A DNA stretch of 64,000 nt from assembly GCF_012273895.1 (NCBI RefSeq), contig NC_052106.1:1860001-1924000 (forward strand), in the 5' to 3' direction. Under the pieces are notes generated by a model, which saw only the letters and a program-made list of their open reading frames with translations, was not told the DNA's origin and ran no database searches. Each line of letters begins with the position of its first letter. The stretch's first letter is position 1. Below, one piece after another: positions 22,009 to 34,529 of this stretch. This DNA is from Zerene cesonia (lineage: Eukaryota; Arthropoda; Insecta; Lepidoptera; Pieridae). The position numbers and the translations under genes were made by a program.

Positions 22009-25000
22009 CTGGAAACAAGAAATATCATTTATTAATACATATTTCAAAATTCATTAATTGGTAAATGTAAATCGGTAACATTAGAACTAACATACTTATA
22101 TATAATTGATGGATATTATTTCATTGGCCCTTAGTTTGGTTTGTCTGTCTATCTTATTTGGGGCTGAACAGACCTCATTTTTCACGAATTTATATTACTA
22201 TGGTGTAATAAACTTTTATGTGCATCTTTTCAGAGAATAACTCATTATTTCAAGATCGGCGAAATTAATGTCTGTTTTGTTTATTAAATAAAAATGATAA
22301 ATAGATGGCAACAACTGAGAATAATTATGAAAAAAAAAAAAATACCAGGTTATCAATGTATTGTATCCCAAATGTTATCTGTCACTGATAGCCATTGAAA
22401 TAAATTGGCAGGTATTTTAAATTTGTTTATTAAATTATTAAAACCTATAAATATTATCAATATATAATTTGTGATATATTTTTATGTGTTTGATTTTATG
22501 CGAGTATTATACATTTACAAATTACATACTTTTTAACGGATTTTAAACGCGATTTATTCATCATATATTTAACTCGACCTTTCGAACACTTTACAGCGAG
22601 CGCGATCACGGGAGACTAAGATGTTACAAGTCCTGTCAGTCGTACACAAATCGTTGCTTGTGAACCTCCACCTATTTATTCCTCTTCAATTGGTATGTTG
22701 TTAATTTTTCTGGATGTTGGCAGAATTGGCCGATCGTGTCTTCTAGTCTTTTATTATATGATGATATCAAACCATCATCTTCTCAATTTAAATTCAGAAG
22801 TATTTTAATTACAAAAGCTCAGCACTTGGAAAACAATTTTTTTTTTATAAATTTTTAACAGATTTTCTAGTAAAGGATACAGACATTAGTCTAGTATATT
22901 TATTTTTTCTAGGTTTTCTAATCTTTGATTTACGGCTGCACGTATGATAAGTGACCTTAACTTAAACCGTACATGTCACGTTTGTTAGAAGGAAATATTT
23001 TTCATTAATTTAACATTTTAAACAATTTTATATGTAAGTTACTTATCTCATCGTTCATTATATTTATTTGAAACTGAATATTCTTGTAACCTAAAAATAA
23101 AATTCATCATTCCTTATCAGTGTGAAATTCCAAATGTTTGCGATAAAATTTCTTGAAAATTAATAGGTTTCAAATGTTTACAAATTTCGAAGTTTCAATA
23201 TTTACGTATGAATTCGTCTGTTCAATTGACATTAATATAAAAGTATGAAAACTAATGTGAAATTTTGGATACATAGATAAAATTTAAATAGACATGCAAT
23301 TTGGCAACATATCTATACTAATATTATAAAGCTGAAAGTTTGTTTGTTTGTATGAACGCACTAATCTCAAGAATAGGACCAGTATGGTCCGATTTAAAAA
23401 TTTCTTTCAGTATTAAATAGCCCATTTATTGAGGAAGGCTATAGGCTATATATATACCGGGGCGGCCGCTAGTTTTCAATAAATTTATATCGAAAAATAA
23501 ATAATTAATCATAATCAATGAGTTTAATTATTACGAAAAATGTATTCATAACCTATTTCCATATAGCTAATGATCAACAGCAGCTCAGGTATAAGGCTGA
23601 AATATAATGTTCGAGTGTATTTAGCACCAACTCACTAGAAACACATGAGTCGGAGACTCTATACTCGAATTTGTGAAATATTTAGTGAATTTTAATAATT
23701 TTAATAGTTATAGGCATTCGAGATACAATTCATAATGAGAATAGCTAAATAAATACCTTATATTCAGTGTAAATCTTTAAGGATTACGCTTTTTTCGAAA
23801 AAATCTCAATTTCGCTTTCATAAGCATTGAATAATTGCGATTGTGTTATCTAAATACAAATCGTAAAGGTGAAACAAATAAACCTAAACATCTCGAGGGC
23901 ACAATCGATACGGCTACGTCACGTGAAGGCAAGAGATGCCGAGATTTAACCCCGCTCAAACGTCTGCCGCCGCGACAATTTAATAAAAGCTTTCAGGCTC
24001 CGCTGCACGACTAATCAATATTGGTTTCTATAGATATCGAGATGGTTGATATGCAATATGATTTTAGAGATTTATGCTCCGTTTACCATTTGTCGAGTTA
24101 TATTGGCTTCGATTTGACTTCATGTCTAGACGAGATATCTGATTTTAGACTAACGTAGGTAGAGCATGTAAGCACTTCTAATTTAAATACAGCCTCTTAC
24201 AATAAGCTACGCACAATTAAAAGACGTTCTCCTAAATAAAATTATTCTAAAACTACAATCATTGAACTATTTATGATTATTGTGTAGTGGGTGGAGCAAT
24301 ACGACAAGATAAAAGAATGCTTTTGAGTGAGCTATCAGGTAACTTTCGCTCAGAGCCACATTCGCTAGAATATCGTGTGAATTTAGTGATTGCATTGCTT
24401 TTTTTGCTGCACAATCTGAATTTTAGTTCTTTCTGTATTTCTGTGTGTAAAGAGGATTTGTATGTTGTTAATTCGTGTGTAGGATAGCTGTGTGTTAAGT
24501 GGTGTATCTAGGTGTATAGTTGATGATGTGTCCGCGTTCTGTATGTAGTGTTGTACCGATGGTATTTTTGCGTGTAATACGTGTATCAGTGCAGGATAGA
24601 AATATCGGTGTGAAGGGTGATGGAAAATGTAGGATGTGTGTCCATCTCATGGTTTCATGTGCATGTTTGAGAGGTTTTGCAGATATGCGTGCGACTGTGT
24701 GTGTCCGCGACTGATGGTTGTGGCCATATTTGAATGCCACACGCGTAAGGTTTTGCAAGCTAGCAGTGTGTGTGTGTGAAGCAGCAAGGTAGCGGTTTGT
24801 GCATGTGTGTGCGTATGTATCGGTGCGTTTACGTAAGTGCGTGCGTGTGTCCGGAGTTTACGTGCGTGTGCGTGTGTTGGTGTTTTCACTCACCAGCAGC
24901 TCCTTGCCGCTGTCGAAGTCGGCGCGCAGCTGCGTGCCGAGGTCCCCGTCGGGTATCTTGAGGTCCTCGCGCAGGTCGCCGTTGTCGGCCATCAGCGTGA

Positions 25001-26189
25001 GGTAGCCGTCGTCCGATATGTCGGTCAGCTGATAGTCCTCGCGCTTCACGTGAGGCACGTCCATGTTGTGCGTGGACGGGCAGATATCCTCGTATCTGGT
25101 TTGTATGAATTATTGAAAGTGTAAGCAAATATACCGATAATAGAAAATTGTAAATTGCGTATAAACTTATTCAATAATCTTGTTTTCTTTATGATGAAAT
25201 GGTATCACTATATTTATTTATATGTAATATGGTTTGGATTAACTTGGTTTTAAACTGACCTCTTGAAATAAATTTCAATGACGCAACGCTTCGAAAAATA
25301 AACACTGTTATGATTACTCTGCTGACCTATTCCGACCGGCTAAACTAAATAATTCAATAGGCTAGACCAATTTAACATTATTGATTTTTCCATGCTATTG
25401 CTGGTATTGAAAGAGAATGCTTATTTATAGTATTAATTTACGGCTTGGTTCATTTCTGAACTTTATTCAAAATTTGTATTCCTGTTCGGTGATCTCAGAG
25501 TACAGTGGTACAGTGAGACGCATATTAGGAACTGGGATTTTATTTCCGAGTACCCTCAGCACGGAAGCAATATGGGATTACGCCCGCGACTCTATGGGCT
25601 CGAAATCTTAATATATGCATTTATATAGTGCATATCTTGAGATTGTGCATATATTTTATTGTATGTTTTCTACAGCATTTTCAAGAAGTGATATAACACT
25701 GTGTGATTAAGATAAAAATTATATCAATGGTTAGGTGGTATTTTATCTAAGGATTAATATCTAAACTTATTAATCCAGGTGATTAAAGTTATGGGATTGA
25801 AATGATTAACCTATTAATCGACATATTACTATCCTTACATAACAAGAATTTTTAATACACAAGAAATATTTCCAGTTTCTACATAGGAAATTTTCCTGCT
25901 TTCTATTGGTATAGAGATACTAATGGAAATTATTAGAAACATTTATATTTACACATTCATATCATAAAAAAGTTACTTACTTCTTTCCATTAAATATATC
26001 AATGCCCACAAGATGGACTTTGGCGTGACCGTGTTTGCCGGTCTTTGAGGTGGACATTTCAACTATCTTGCAGGGACGTCCCTTGAGCATCACAAATCCG
26101 TTTTTGCGGAGGGCTGAGCATTGCATGGGGAAGGTGGCGGAGGCTCCGGAGTCTCCGGTCTCAAAGTGTGTGTCCTCAATGTCACCCAT
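21937..26189 (-). CDS. eIF5A: Eukaryotic translation initiation factor 5A
   Basis: eIF5A binds the ribosome and, through its hypusine residue, helps form difficult peptide bonds and terminate translation. Three coding exons on the minus strand, 26189-25981, 25095-24894 and 22008-21937, join with matching phases to 160 residues, the normal insect length. The protein starts MGDIEDTHFETGDSGASATF. The hypusination loop STSKTGKHGHAK places the modified lysine at residue 52. The second exon gives the OB-fold part (YEDICPSTHNMDVPHVK, LMADNGDLREDLKIPDGDLG), and the third CTVLKSCGEECVIAVKANTA ending LDK and TAA. All key residues are intact. A 5'UTR exon is likely near 28703-28800. Confidence 0.97.
23311..23473 (+). 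repeat. Helitron-like fragment in eIF5A intron
   Basis: It starts ATCTATACTAATATTATAAA, has the GTTTGTTTGTTTGTATGAACG segment, and ends GGCGGCCGCTAGT. The reverse-oriented relative is at 45663-45836. Confidence 0.6.
24440..24885. repeat. GT-rich imperfect microsatellite next to the eIF5A exon 2 donor
   Basis: The plus strand is dominated by TG and CG steps (for example GTGTGTGTGTG near 24768 and GTGCGTGTGCGTGTG near 24862). On the eIF5A sense strand it is CA/CG-rich and starts within ten bases of the donor at 24893. The open frames across it are low-complexity artefacts. Confidence 0.8.
24894..25095 (-). CDS. eIF5A: eIF5A middle coding exon
   Basis: The acceptor AACCAG precedes 25095 and the donor GTGAGT follows 24894 on the minus strand. 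One base completes the Lys codon, then 67 codons encode YEDICPSTHN through SGKELL. Confidence 0.97.
25477..25603. repeat. 127-bp exact repeat, copy 1
   Basis: It is identical over 127 bases to 26754-26880, in the same orientation. It starts TATTCCTGTTCGGTGATC and ends CTATGGGCTCGA. It is GC-richer than its flanks, has no poly-A tail, and shows no target duplication. Its source is not recognised. Confidence 0.85.
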
Positions 26190-26221
26190 TGTGTGCGGAT
26201 TAGTTTACGGTGAGGTGTGAT
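25981..26221 (-). CDS. eIF5A: eIF5A exon with start codon (coding 25981-26189)
   Basis: The acceptor ATTACAG precedes 26221 on the minus strand, giving 32 bases of 5'UTR. The ATG is at 26189-26187 and the donor GTAAGT follows 25981, two bases into a Lys codon. It carries the hypusine loop. Confidence 0.97.
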
Positions 26222-26753
26222 CTGTAATTCAGATTGGGCATGATTAATTTGATGTCTACATTGTTAGGGTTGGGTGTAGGAATAGTATGTAGCCAAAACT
26301 GGTATGTAGTGTTACATGTACTTAAAATGTTATCTTTGCAGTTTCAATGTACATATATGCAAAGGATTTATGTTTACTTTGTATGCAATTATTAAAAATT
26401 ATGAAAAAAAAAAAAACTGAAAGAAAGAAAACATGTTTAAAAATACTAATCAAAGCACAATTTGAGTCTAAAATTGAATATAATAAATAGTACTAATACA
26501 CACTGCTTTAATTGTTACTTTCTCATTTTTTGTGTTCAAACTATTGAGTCATGACCTAGTATTGATCACAACAATTTACTTTCACCAGTTAAGTTTAAAT
26601 TTTAACTTGTACATTAATACTATGAAGCAATGATACAATTTAAATATAAAATTGTATCATTTATCATGCTAGTTTTTTAGTAAAATTGTATGAAATCTCA
26701 TAAATTTGCTAAAATATTCAAGATTACTGTTAAAATTATAGAATCTAATGATG

Positions 26754-26880
26754 TATTCCTGTTCGGTGATCTCAGAGTACAGTGGTACAGTGAGACGCAT
26801 ATTAGGAACTGGGATTTTATTTCCGAGTACCCTCAGCACGGAAGCAATATGGGATTACGCCCGCGACTCTATGGGCTCGA
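26754..26880. repeat. 127-bp exact repeat, copy 2
   Basis: It is identical to 25477-25603. The two copies lie on opposite sides of the eIF5A start-codon exon, 1,277 bases apart. Confidence 0.85.
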
Positions 26881-28702
26881 CTTATTGGATATATTAAAAA
26901 TCTTTTAAAATAGTTGAAAAATAAGAAGTACTAATTAATGTGAAATTGCCGGTAACTAATTAAAAAGGTAATTTTTTTGTCCTTATACCTCTCGAGTTAG
27001 TTGTTAGAACATATGGTACACCAAGATGATACGAGTAATAATAGATATGTCTAAATAAAAGAACCTTGGCATTAACTATAGTCGACTCACTGAACAGTAA
27101 TAAATTAGCACTTGCAGGTTGTTGAACTTCAGTTCAATGAACTGATTGATGATTTAGGTTTTATATTGCACTTAATACAATATAATTATAATCTGTACTA
27201 ACTTGTGAACTAAGTAAAATCTATATTTACATCTCGACAGAAGAACAGCATTTATGTGGATTTTATTTGGATTTAAAATCATTTAGCGTTATGGATTAAA
27301 TAATTAAGTTATTTAGTTATGGATTAAATAAGTGCATGAAAGTCATTAGCCATGGTTTTGTCTAAATTGAACACATATGGCACATGATTTATAGAAATAC
27401 TATATAGAATAATTAATCAAATTACTCAATAGGTAATTTGTTGACCAGTTATTTAACAACCTACGACAATAATTATTCAATTATTAAGTTCTTAACATAA
27501 AGAACAAACCAACCTTTTGTTGAATATGAAATATTATTTAAAAATGACAAAATACTACATTAGAAGTAGAAGACGGCTCCTTGTTTTCAAGGTGTATTCC
27601 AATATAAAGCAACAGATGCCAGATGGACTTTATAAAAATGTTATAACATATTTTGTATAAAATAACTAATGAGAACTACATACATATTAAATATAATTGT
27701 AACATATTGTTAAATGTATGTGTAAGTTCTAACCATATGACCATATTTTTACAAGAAAATAGATTAGACATGTAACCAAAAAATTACATGCCACATGTAA
27801 CATTGGAAGGAAAATTAAAAGTAAAGATTATAGTTGATAAAGATCATTAGAAAACCATTGTATGAATAAAATCAATCATGCAAGGAAAAGCGAAGGTATA
27901 ATCTACCATTTGTCAAGACTTTTGCAAATTAATAATTCATGCACATTACAATATGTGTAGGAAAAAGCATGCAATCAATTTTACAGCGTGAGTCATTGAT
28001 GAACAATAATATGTCATATCATGGTATCAAGCAGGCATATAAGGCATAGATTAAGTGTGATTTACATGACAATATGTAACAATATCGATTCAAATATTAT
28101 AAATTATTCACATCTGCATCCTTTACAACATGATGTTGCTTTTCATATGAAAATTTTAGACGACCTAACCCCACCTAGCGCTATACGGCGAAAACCTAGC
28201 CTTTGTATGCTAGACAAGAAAAATCAATGTGCAACAATGATTTGAAGGGTAAAAAGAAATAATTAAAATAATAAAATCAGGCCTGACTCGAACTGATGAT
28301 GTTGTTATGAGACGAGCCGTGTGGTAGTTATTGGATCCGAACATGTGGCTTCAAAAAGACATCTTGGGCATGTCTTCATGATAAAATACAAATGCACTTA
28401 TTAAATTTGATCGCACTATCTTCTTTTAAATTCACGATATTATATGCCACGTTGAATATATCCGTAGAAAAAAGCTGTACTATTTAGACTTCCCAGTTAC
28501 GAGTTATTTTAAAAATTATAAATTTTGACAAACGTGCCGGCGCCGCAATGTATTTTTTATTTTAATTTCACACATAATCCACACCATTATATAGTGTTAT
28601 TTGCACCAAATAATATTCACCACATTAAATACTTACGAAAATATTAATTTTAATTATGAAATGAAGGAACACGATAAAACTAAGATATTTATCGACACTC
28701 AC

Positions 28703-28800
28703 ATGTGACCGACGGGTTCTTCAACCGAAAGGTCAATTTGCGCCTGCGTAGCACCTTCATCACTCACTTCCTGTCATGGGGTTCACAAATTAGGCAAAAG
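28703..28800 (-). other. eIF5A: Probable first (5'UTR) exon and start site of eIF5A
   Basis: On the minus strand a GAAATGGCGG box is followed by TCTTTTGCC, a pyrimidine-rich start like those of translation-machinery genes (around 28800). A donor CACAT|GTGAGT is at 28703; a second possible donor, GGAA|GTGAGT, lies about 70 bases upstream of it in the transcript. Which is used cannot be settled from sequence. Confidence 0.5.
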
Positions 28801-29640
28801 ACCGCCATTTCGCGGCGGGAAATTTATATTCATAATTACATTACGCAAATAAAATTGTATTTTTACACAGAAAAGGAAAGGATAAAATAAAACGCATTTA
28901 ATATCATCATATATATTAAGTTATAATGTCATTTATGGTTTTTTGATACATAAATAATATTAATTTAAGTTATGATTTGCTTTTGTTTCTTTGAACCTGT
29001 TTTATCGACGGCTCTGTTTACATCAACTGGCCTACAGATGGCAATTAACCAAATTGCACATATGAAAGACGGGTTAATGCAACAATAGGGTATAACTATT
29101 TAAGTTATTATTGGAAATATAAATGCAATACAAAATATCAATTTATAAAAAAACAAAAATTCTAATTTTCGTAATAGAATAACATTGCCTTTATAATGTC
29201 TTTTTTATTGTTAGTCTGTGCGATGTCTGATGTCATACCTTGTAATAGTTTGTATTAATATGACTAGATGGCACTGCAAAAAAATAAATTAATAAACATC
29301 ACAATATAAAAAAATTTCATGGTCTAATAATAATAATTATTGTAGTGTGTTTTTAATAAATTATTGAAAGCTTGAAATAATAAATTAAAAAGCATTTTTT
29401 CATCGTGCATTTTAGTCACCTGGTAAATTTACTAGATGGCGTTAGATGTGATTTGTTGAATAAATACTTTAAAAACTGTAATTATATCCTTATCAAGTTA
29501 TCGATAATAAAGTTATACTTATAGTTATACTATCGTTTATCCCTGTTAACCACAGGTTACACAAAATATTAAATTGAATCAGTATGTTCTTTTCTCAGGG
29601 AATTTTAATTTTAACGTAGAATCTAAGACAATTCTACACT

Positions 29641-29832
29641 AATCTCTTATATATAAAAATCAATTGCTGTTCCTTAGTCTCGCTAAAACTCGAGAACGGC
29701 TGAACGGATTTATCTTATTTTGGTCTTGATATGTCCGTGGAGGTCTTGGGAAGGTTTAAAAGCTGAGAACGATAAGGAAAATATATCGAAACAATATTCT
29801 ATGGCGTTGCGAAGTTCGCCGGGACAGCTAGT
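29641..29832 (+). repeat. Helitron-like element (AAATCAATTGCTGTTC family)
   Basis: It opens TCTTATATATAAAAATCAAT, contains CTCGAGAACGGCTGAACGG, and ends TTCGCCGGGACAGCTAGT. This is a common lepidopteran arrangement with a CTAGT end. Confidence 0.6.
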
Positions 29833-30711
29833 ATTACATAAAAAGAGGAAATTTATATATTTTAGTTTTTTTGTATTTATAACGTTTCACACAAATTAAA
29901 AATTCTTTCAACGTTAGAAAGCTCGGTTTCACTGTTTGATATAGGCTGTATACCACGGGTAAAGCCGGGGCGAACAGCTAGTAATATATAAACGGAGTCA
30001 TTCGCACCACCTTTAGGGCTTTTTCAGCGTTTTCGGCATTTATTATTGAAGGCTGATGGCTTCTCAGTCAGCTGTGACCATAGTACTCTGAAGCTAAAAC
30101 CATGTGAAAGAAACAATAAAAAAATACAGCAATTGCGCGTGATGCACTTTGAATGTATCGGACATTAGTGAATGTCATTGAGATGCACCAGATTGTGCCA
30201 ACAATGCTGCTGTAATTCCGAAACTGTTACTTATTTATACACACACCTCTGAATGTCACACACACAGATTATATACTGGAATTTAAGATACAGATAATTA
30301 TATATGATAAAATTAAAACTACTCAAGTCTGTCCTCACTGCCGGACGCTGCCTCAGCACGCTCGCTTCGCGCGCTCGGCACGTGCGTTTTCTCTATTACG
30401 ATCATATATTATAACCATTGATAACATAATATTATACTAGTACTACTATACTAGGAGATATAACTTAACATAAATCTAGGCGTTGCAAGTAATATACATA
30501 AGTACATCTTTAGCTTTCATCATCATTTCAGCATCATAATTTGGATGGATCAGTTTAAAACAATCCACATAAACAAAATAAACGATCCTTTATTACACAC
30601 TGTATAAATATAACTTATGTTGTATTAATATGAGGATACTCATAACATTAATTTTTCAACAGTCATAGGCGTAGGTACAACAATGTCATTACAATGCAAT
30701 TTAACAATAAT

Positions 30712-30912
30712 ACTAGCTGCGCCCCGCGGTTTCACCCGCGCAAGTCCGTATCCCGTAGGAATATCGGGATAAAAAGTTGCCTATATGTTATTCCAGTTGT
30801 CCAGCTACCTACGTACCAAATTTCATTGCAATCGGTTCAGTAGATTTTGCGTGAAAGAGCAAAAAACACACACACATCCTTACAAACTTTCGCATTTATA
30901 ATATTAGTAGGA
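30712..30912 (-). repeat. Helitron-like element (CTAGCTGCGCCCCGCGG family)
   Basis: It runs from ACTAGCTGCGCCCCGCGGTT to the end TTATAATATTAGTAGGAT. Close relatives are at 42823-43021 (opposite orientation) and 55187-55344. Confidence 0.65.
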
Positions 30913-31606
30913 TTATACATATACGAGTATATTTCCTTTTTCCATTAACGACATCTAAATACAAAACATTAATGACGTTAAAAAAGCACCAACATCGACT
31001 TAATGAACAAATGCGCAGTTGTTTAATGACCCATGCTAGATAGAAGACAATCTAACAACAGAAAAGCAAGGGTTTAAGAGCTTTCGCCAATAAATCACTT
31101 GCCCGCGAACCCTTCGCCTAACAAAAGATATACAATTACTCAACGATGATGTTGTTATTATTGTGTGGTTATGTGTTTTCGATAGACATTGCGTTTGACC
31201 AATTTATGGCGGGTAATAAATATTGTTGATGGTACATTTTAGTTATCTTTGGATAATCGATGTATCATTGCTTACGTCATGTAGGTATATTATTTTATTT
31301 ATAGATATAAAAACAATATAAAGGACCGGTTCATAACTCCCTGATCTTTCTGTCTATGGCCTAATAATTTTAAACGCTATTTAACTGACGCCTTTGCTAG
31401 GAAGAACAGTAAAAACGTTTTCAAAAGTTTAGAAAATGGCCATAAATAATATTAAAAACAAAACATAATAAAAAAAAAGAAAAGTTAACGAGGTTATCAT
31501 AATTGTTTTAAGCGTCATGTATTTTTTTAAGAGAAACCAAGGTGAATGTAACGATTTGTGTTTATTTTAGATGATAAGGGATCATCACAGCCCATGAACA
31601 TTCTCA

Positions 31607-31943
31607 GAGTTCTATTTTTTTTTATGTCACAGTCGGCAATGGAGCTAGTGGGACGCCTGAATGTAAAGCACTACCACCGCCCATGAACATTTGGAAAGGC
31701 ATAAGGTCCATTGTACGCCTCTACATATGGATTGCCGACTTTAAATTGGGAAGGGATTAAGAAAGGATTGGTGAGAGGAATAAAGGAAAGTACTGGGAAG
31801 GGACAGGAAAAGGATATGGCCCTCCGGCACCCCCAATCACCGAACGAACAGCAAAATGCTATTTCACGCCGGTTTTCTGTGGGGGTGTGGTAAGTCCCCC
31901 GGTACAAGCTCGCCCAATTCATTACAAAGCGTGCTCGACTACC
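31607..31943 (+). mobile_element. SINE-like repeat family A, near full length
   Basis: It starts with a T run and TATGTCACAGTCGGCAATGG, contains the CGCCCATGAACATTTGG core, and ends AGCGTGCTCGACTA. The reverse-oriented copy at 60010-60180 shows the same two ends. It stops exactly where the duplicated segment begins. Confidence 0.7.
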
Positions 31944-32280
31944 ACATACAAATTGTGCTTCTGTGAATGCGCTGCCTGCTTTTAAGGGGAAAGGGATCAG
32001 CAAAAGATAGACCACTGGAGGGATAAAATGGACTGGAAAGGGTGAAGAAAACAAAACGGATCTTCAGTTGTATAATTGAAATACAAACTCATCAGATCCA
32101 ATAATAAATGTAACATGTCAAAAACGTCTACTGTATTTAGGTACCTAATAATGTGTATTTTCCAAATGTCCTACCTCCCTTTTATGTCATTTTTATGTGA
32201 CAAAACAAAGAAGTCTCAGCAACTATGAACTATGTAGTTTTCAAATAAGCCAGAAATCATACAATGAATATGTATAGGGG

Positions 32281-32725
32281 TGGCTTATGGTAATAAAAAC
32301 GAGTGCGACGATAAAAGCACGGAAAATAAATTTGGCGCGTAAATGGAAAACGGACAATGGCGGCGGCGACTATCACGCGCCATTAAACCGGCGATTACGA
32401 AACGGCCATTCAAATGAATATAATTTACCATATTATTTTCATTTGCGAGAGTCCTCGGCGCCCGCAAACTCCATTTGAGTCGTAGAGCCAATTTTTTAAG
32501 TGTTGCTCGCTCAAATAAATTATGTAGCAAATGGGGTAGGCGCAATGGACAAACAAGAAATAAAACGGATGAGCGCGAGTCGGGTTGTGCGAGCGGGACG
32601 GGTGTATCGCTCCTCCCCTTCCCCCCTCCCGTTCCACTGCAAGACGGCCCCGAGGTAAGCTCGCGTTTTATTGTCACTTACACCTTAGTTAAGATTTGTT
32701 TACTGCTACCAGATATCTTTGTTTA
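32281..32725. other. GC-richer conserved non-coding block, left copy
   Basis: No differences from 37745-38189 were seen over about 445 bases, whereas flanking sequence differs at several percent of sites. It contains AATGGCGGCGGCGAC and TTTGGCGCG segments. Open frames of 63-130 codons occur on both strands and are identical in both copies, but none resembles a known protein. A regulatory role is inferred. Confidence 0.5.
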
Positions 32726-33328
32726 ATTCGATTTCGCGTAAGGTTTATTGGCACGGATCGCTATTCGGCTTTGATGGTTGATCGTTCATTAAATATTTCA
32801 GTACCTAATTAGTTTGACTCCTGAAAGTTTCTGAAAAAGGAAGAAAATTTTGTTTGTAAATAAATAAATTTATTAAAACGTTCGGTCTATATCGTGCCAA
32901 TTGGCACACACGATGACAAGCAATTATACCATTTTGATTTATAACAAACTTCTAAGAATTTTTTTATTTTCGACTATTCCCTAAATCCCGTCCCTAAATG
33001 CATGGTATAGGTAAGTGTTATGCCTTTCAGCATCGTGTTGCTAGACAATACTAACTTTCAAACGTAATACTAAATTAGTACCTAAAAGCGGTTTAATTTA
33101 AATCCTCTTTAGCTTAAACAGCATATTCGTACGCATACACAGACCCACAAATATGGGACGACATTTGCAAATGCATTTTCTATACTAGAACGCAAACATT
33201 TGTCTATTGCACGAACGTTAGAAATCTATGAATAAAAACAATAGCAAATGTTTTTACAAAGTTTTTATGCTAGCAGTACTCATTTGGCAGTTATCCTGTG
33301 AAGTTGACAACAATTAATAATATGTAGT

Positions 33329-33535
33329 TTTTTTTATGTCATAGCGGGCAACTGAGCTGGTGGTTCGCCTGATGGTAAACGATCATCACCACCCATGAAC
33401 ATAAGAGCCCAGAGGTTCAGACCTCTGAGAGTGCGCTGCTCGCTTTTAAGGGATAAGGAAAGGATTGGTGACTGGAAAGAAGGAATGGACTGGGAAGGTC
33501 TTGGAGCAAGAAATAGGCCACCGGCTCTAAAAACA
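33329..33535 (+). mobile_element. SINE-like repeat family A
   Basis: It starts TTTTTTTTATGTCATAGCGG and includes TGATGGTAAACGATCATC and AAGGAAAGGATTGGTGAC. It is present at the same place in the right copy (38801-39000), so it predates the divergence of the two copies. Confidence 0.75.
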
Positions 33536-33895
33536 GGAAAATAGGTAACATTTGATAATAATTTCTTATTGTGATGAATATTCGCCGTTTAATCGTTAAT
33601 TGTAAAAATATTTCATGAAGTCAATAATTGTTTATTTCAAGTTATTTGGATTACAAGAATTGACAAAATTTGTTTTATATGAATTGTATTAACCTATTTT
33701 GTAGGCATCTACTGTATAGAATCATAAATTTTTATTTTAATCACCGCTGTGTGAACTTTAAATAAGATTTTATAAATTTTTAATATAAATAATAGATTGG
33801 TACTATAAAACTAACATTATATACATGTGAATATAAATATTGATACATACGTACTTTGTTTGCGATAAACACTTACGTAAATATGTTTCGTTGTT

Positions 33896-34145
33896 TCATC
33901 ATCATCAGCTCATACTTCTACTCCAGGGATACAGGTCTATAAGGGTTCAGGCCATAATCCACTTCGCTGGCCAAGTGCGGTTTGGCAGATGTCACATGTC
34001 GTCAAACGTCTAAGGCTTTCTCATGATGTTTTCCTTCACCATCTTGAGCTGTGGTGATCGGTGGTGGTGTAATCTATTTATTTCTAGAACCTCCGAGTTT
34101 TCGATTAAAGCCAAATGCCCTAGCACTAGAGCCACCACGGTTTTT
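33896..34145 (-). mobile_element. SINE family B with (GAT)n tail, reversed
   Basis: It begins TCATCATCATCAGCTCATAC, contains GCCATAATCCACTTCGCTGG, and ends with GAGCCACCACGG. The forward copy at 57144-57458 shows a tRNA-like head and a GATGATGATGAT tail. The right copy counterpart is 39356-39612. Confidence 0.75.
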
Positions 34146-34202
34146 ATTCGTAACATTCTTCATATGAAGAAAACACTAATTTACACTTATTTGCAATATT
34201 CA

Positions 34203-34410
34203 TTTCATTTTTTTTTATGTCATAGCGGGCAATTGAACTGGTGGGTCGCCTGATGGTAAACGATCACCATCGCCCATGAACATTCGAAGAGGCTCAGACC
34301 TCTGAGAATGCGCTGCCCGCTTTTGAGGGATAAGGGATAAGGAAAGGATTGATGACTGAAAAGAAGGAATGGACTGGGAAGGGCTAGGAGAAGGAAATAG
34401 GCCCCCGGAA
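34203..34410 (+). mobile_element. SINE-like repeat family A
   Basis: It has the same head (TATGTCATAGCGGGCAATTG) and GGCCCCCGGA end as other family A copies. The counterpart in the right copy is 39690-39895. Confidence 0.75.
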
Positions 34411-34529
34411 TATACATCCTACTAATATTATAAACATGAGTGTTGTGTGGTAATGGATGTAATGATGTGGCTTAATATAAAAAAAATATGGTTATAAATA
34501 TGAATCTAAAGATGTTATGAAATATATAT

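Larger units (their letters stand above)
28801..31606. other. Intergenic region with interspersed repeats
   Basis: No exon was supported. It contains Helitron-like fragments at 29641-29832 and 29895-29985, a better preserved one at 30712-30912, and otherwise AT-rich sequence. Confidence 0.5.

Noticed and set aside
24495..25128. Overlapping frames on both strands around the eIF5A exon
   Set aside because: They are shadows of the eIF5A exon or products of the GT-rich tract.
32285..32677. 130-codon minus-strand frame, identical in both copies
   Set aside because: Other frames over the same bases are equally open and conserved, so identity reflects the whole block and not a protein; composition is low-complexity.
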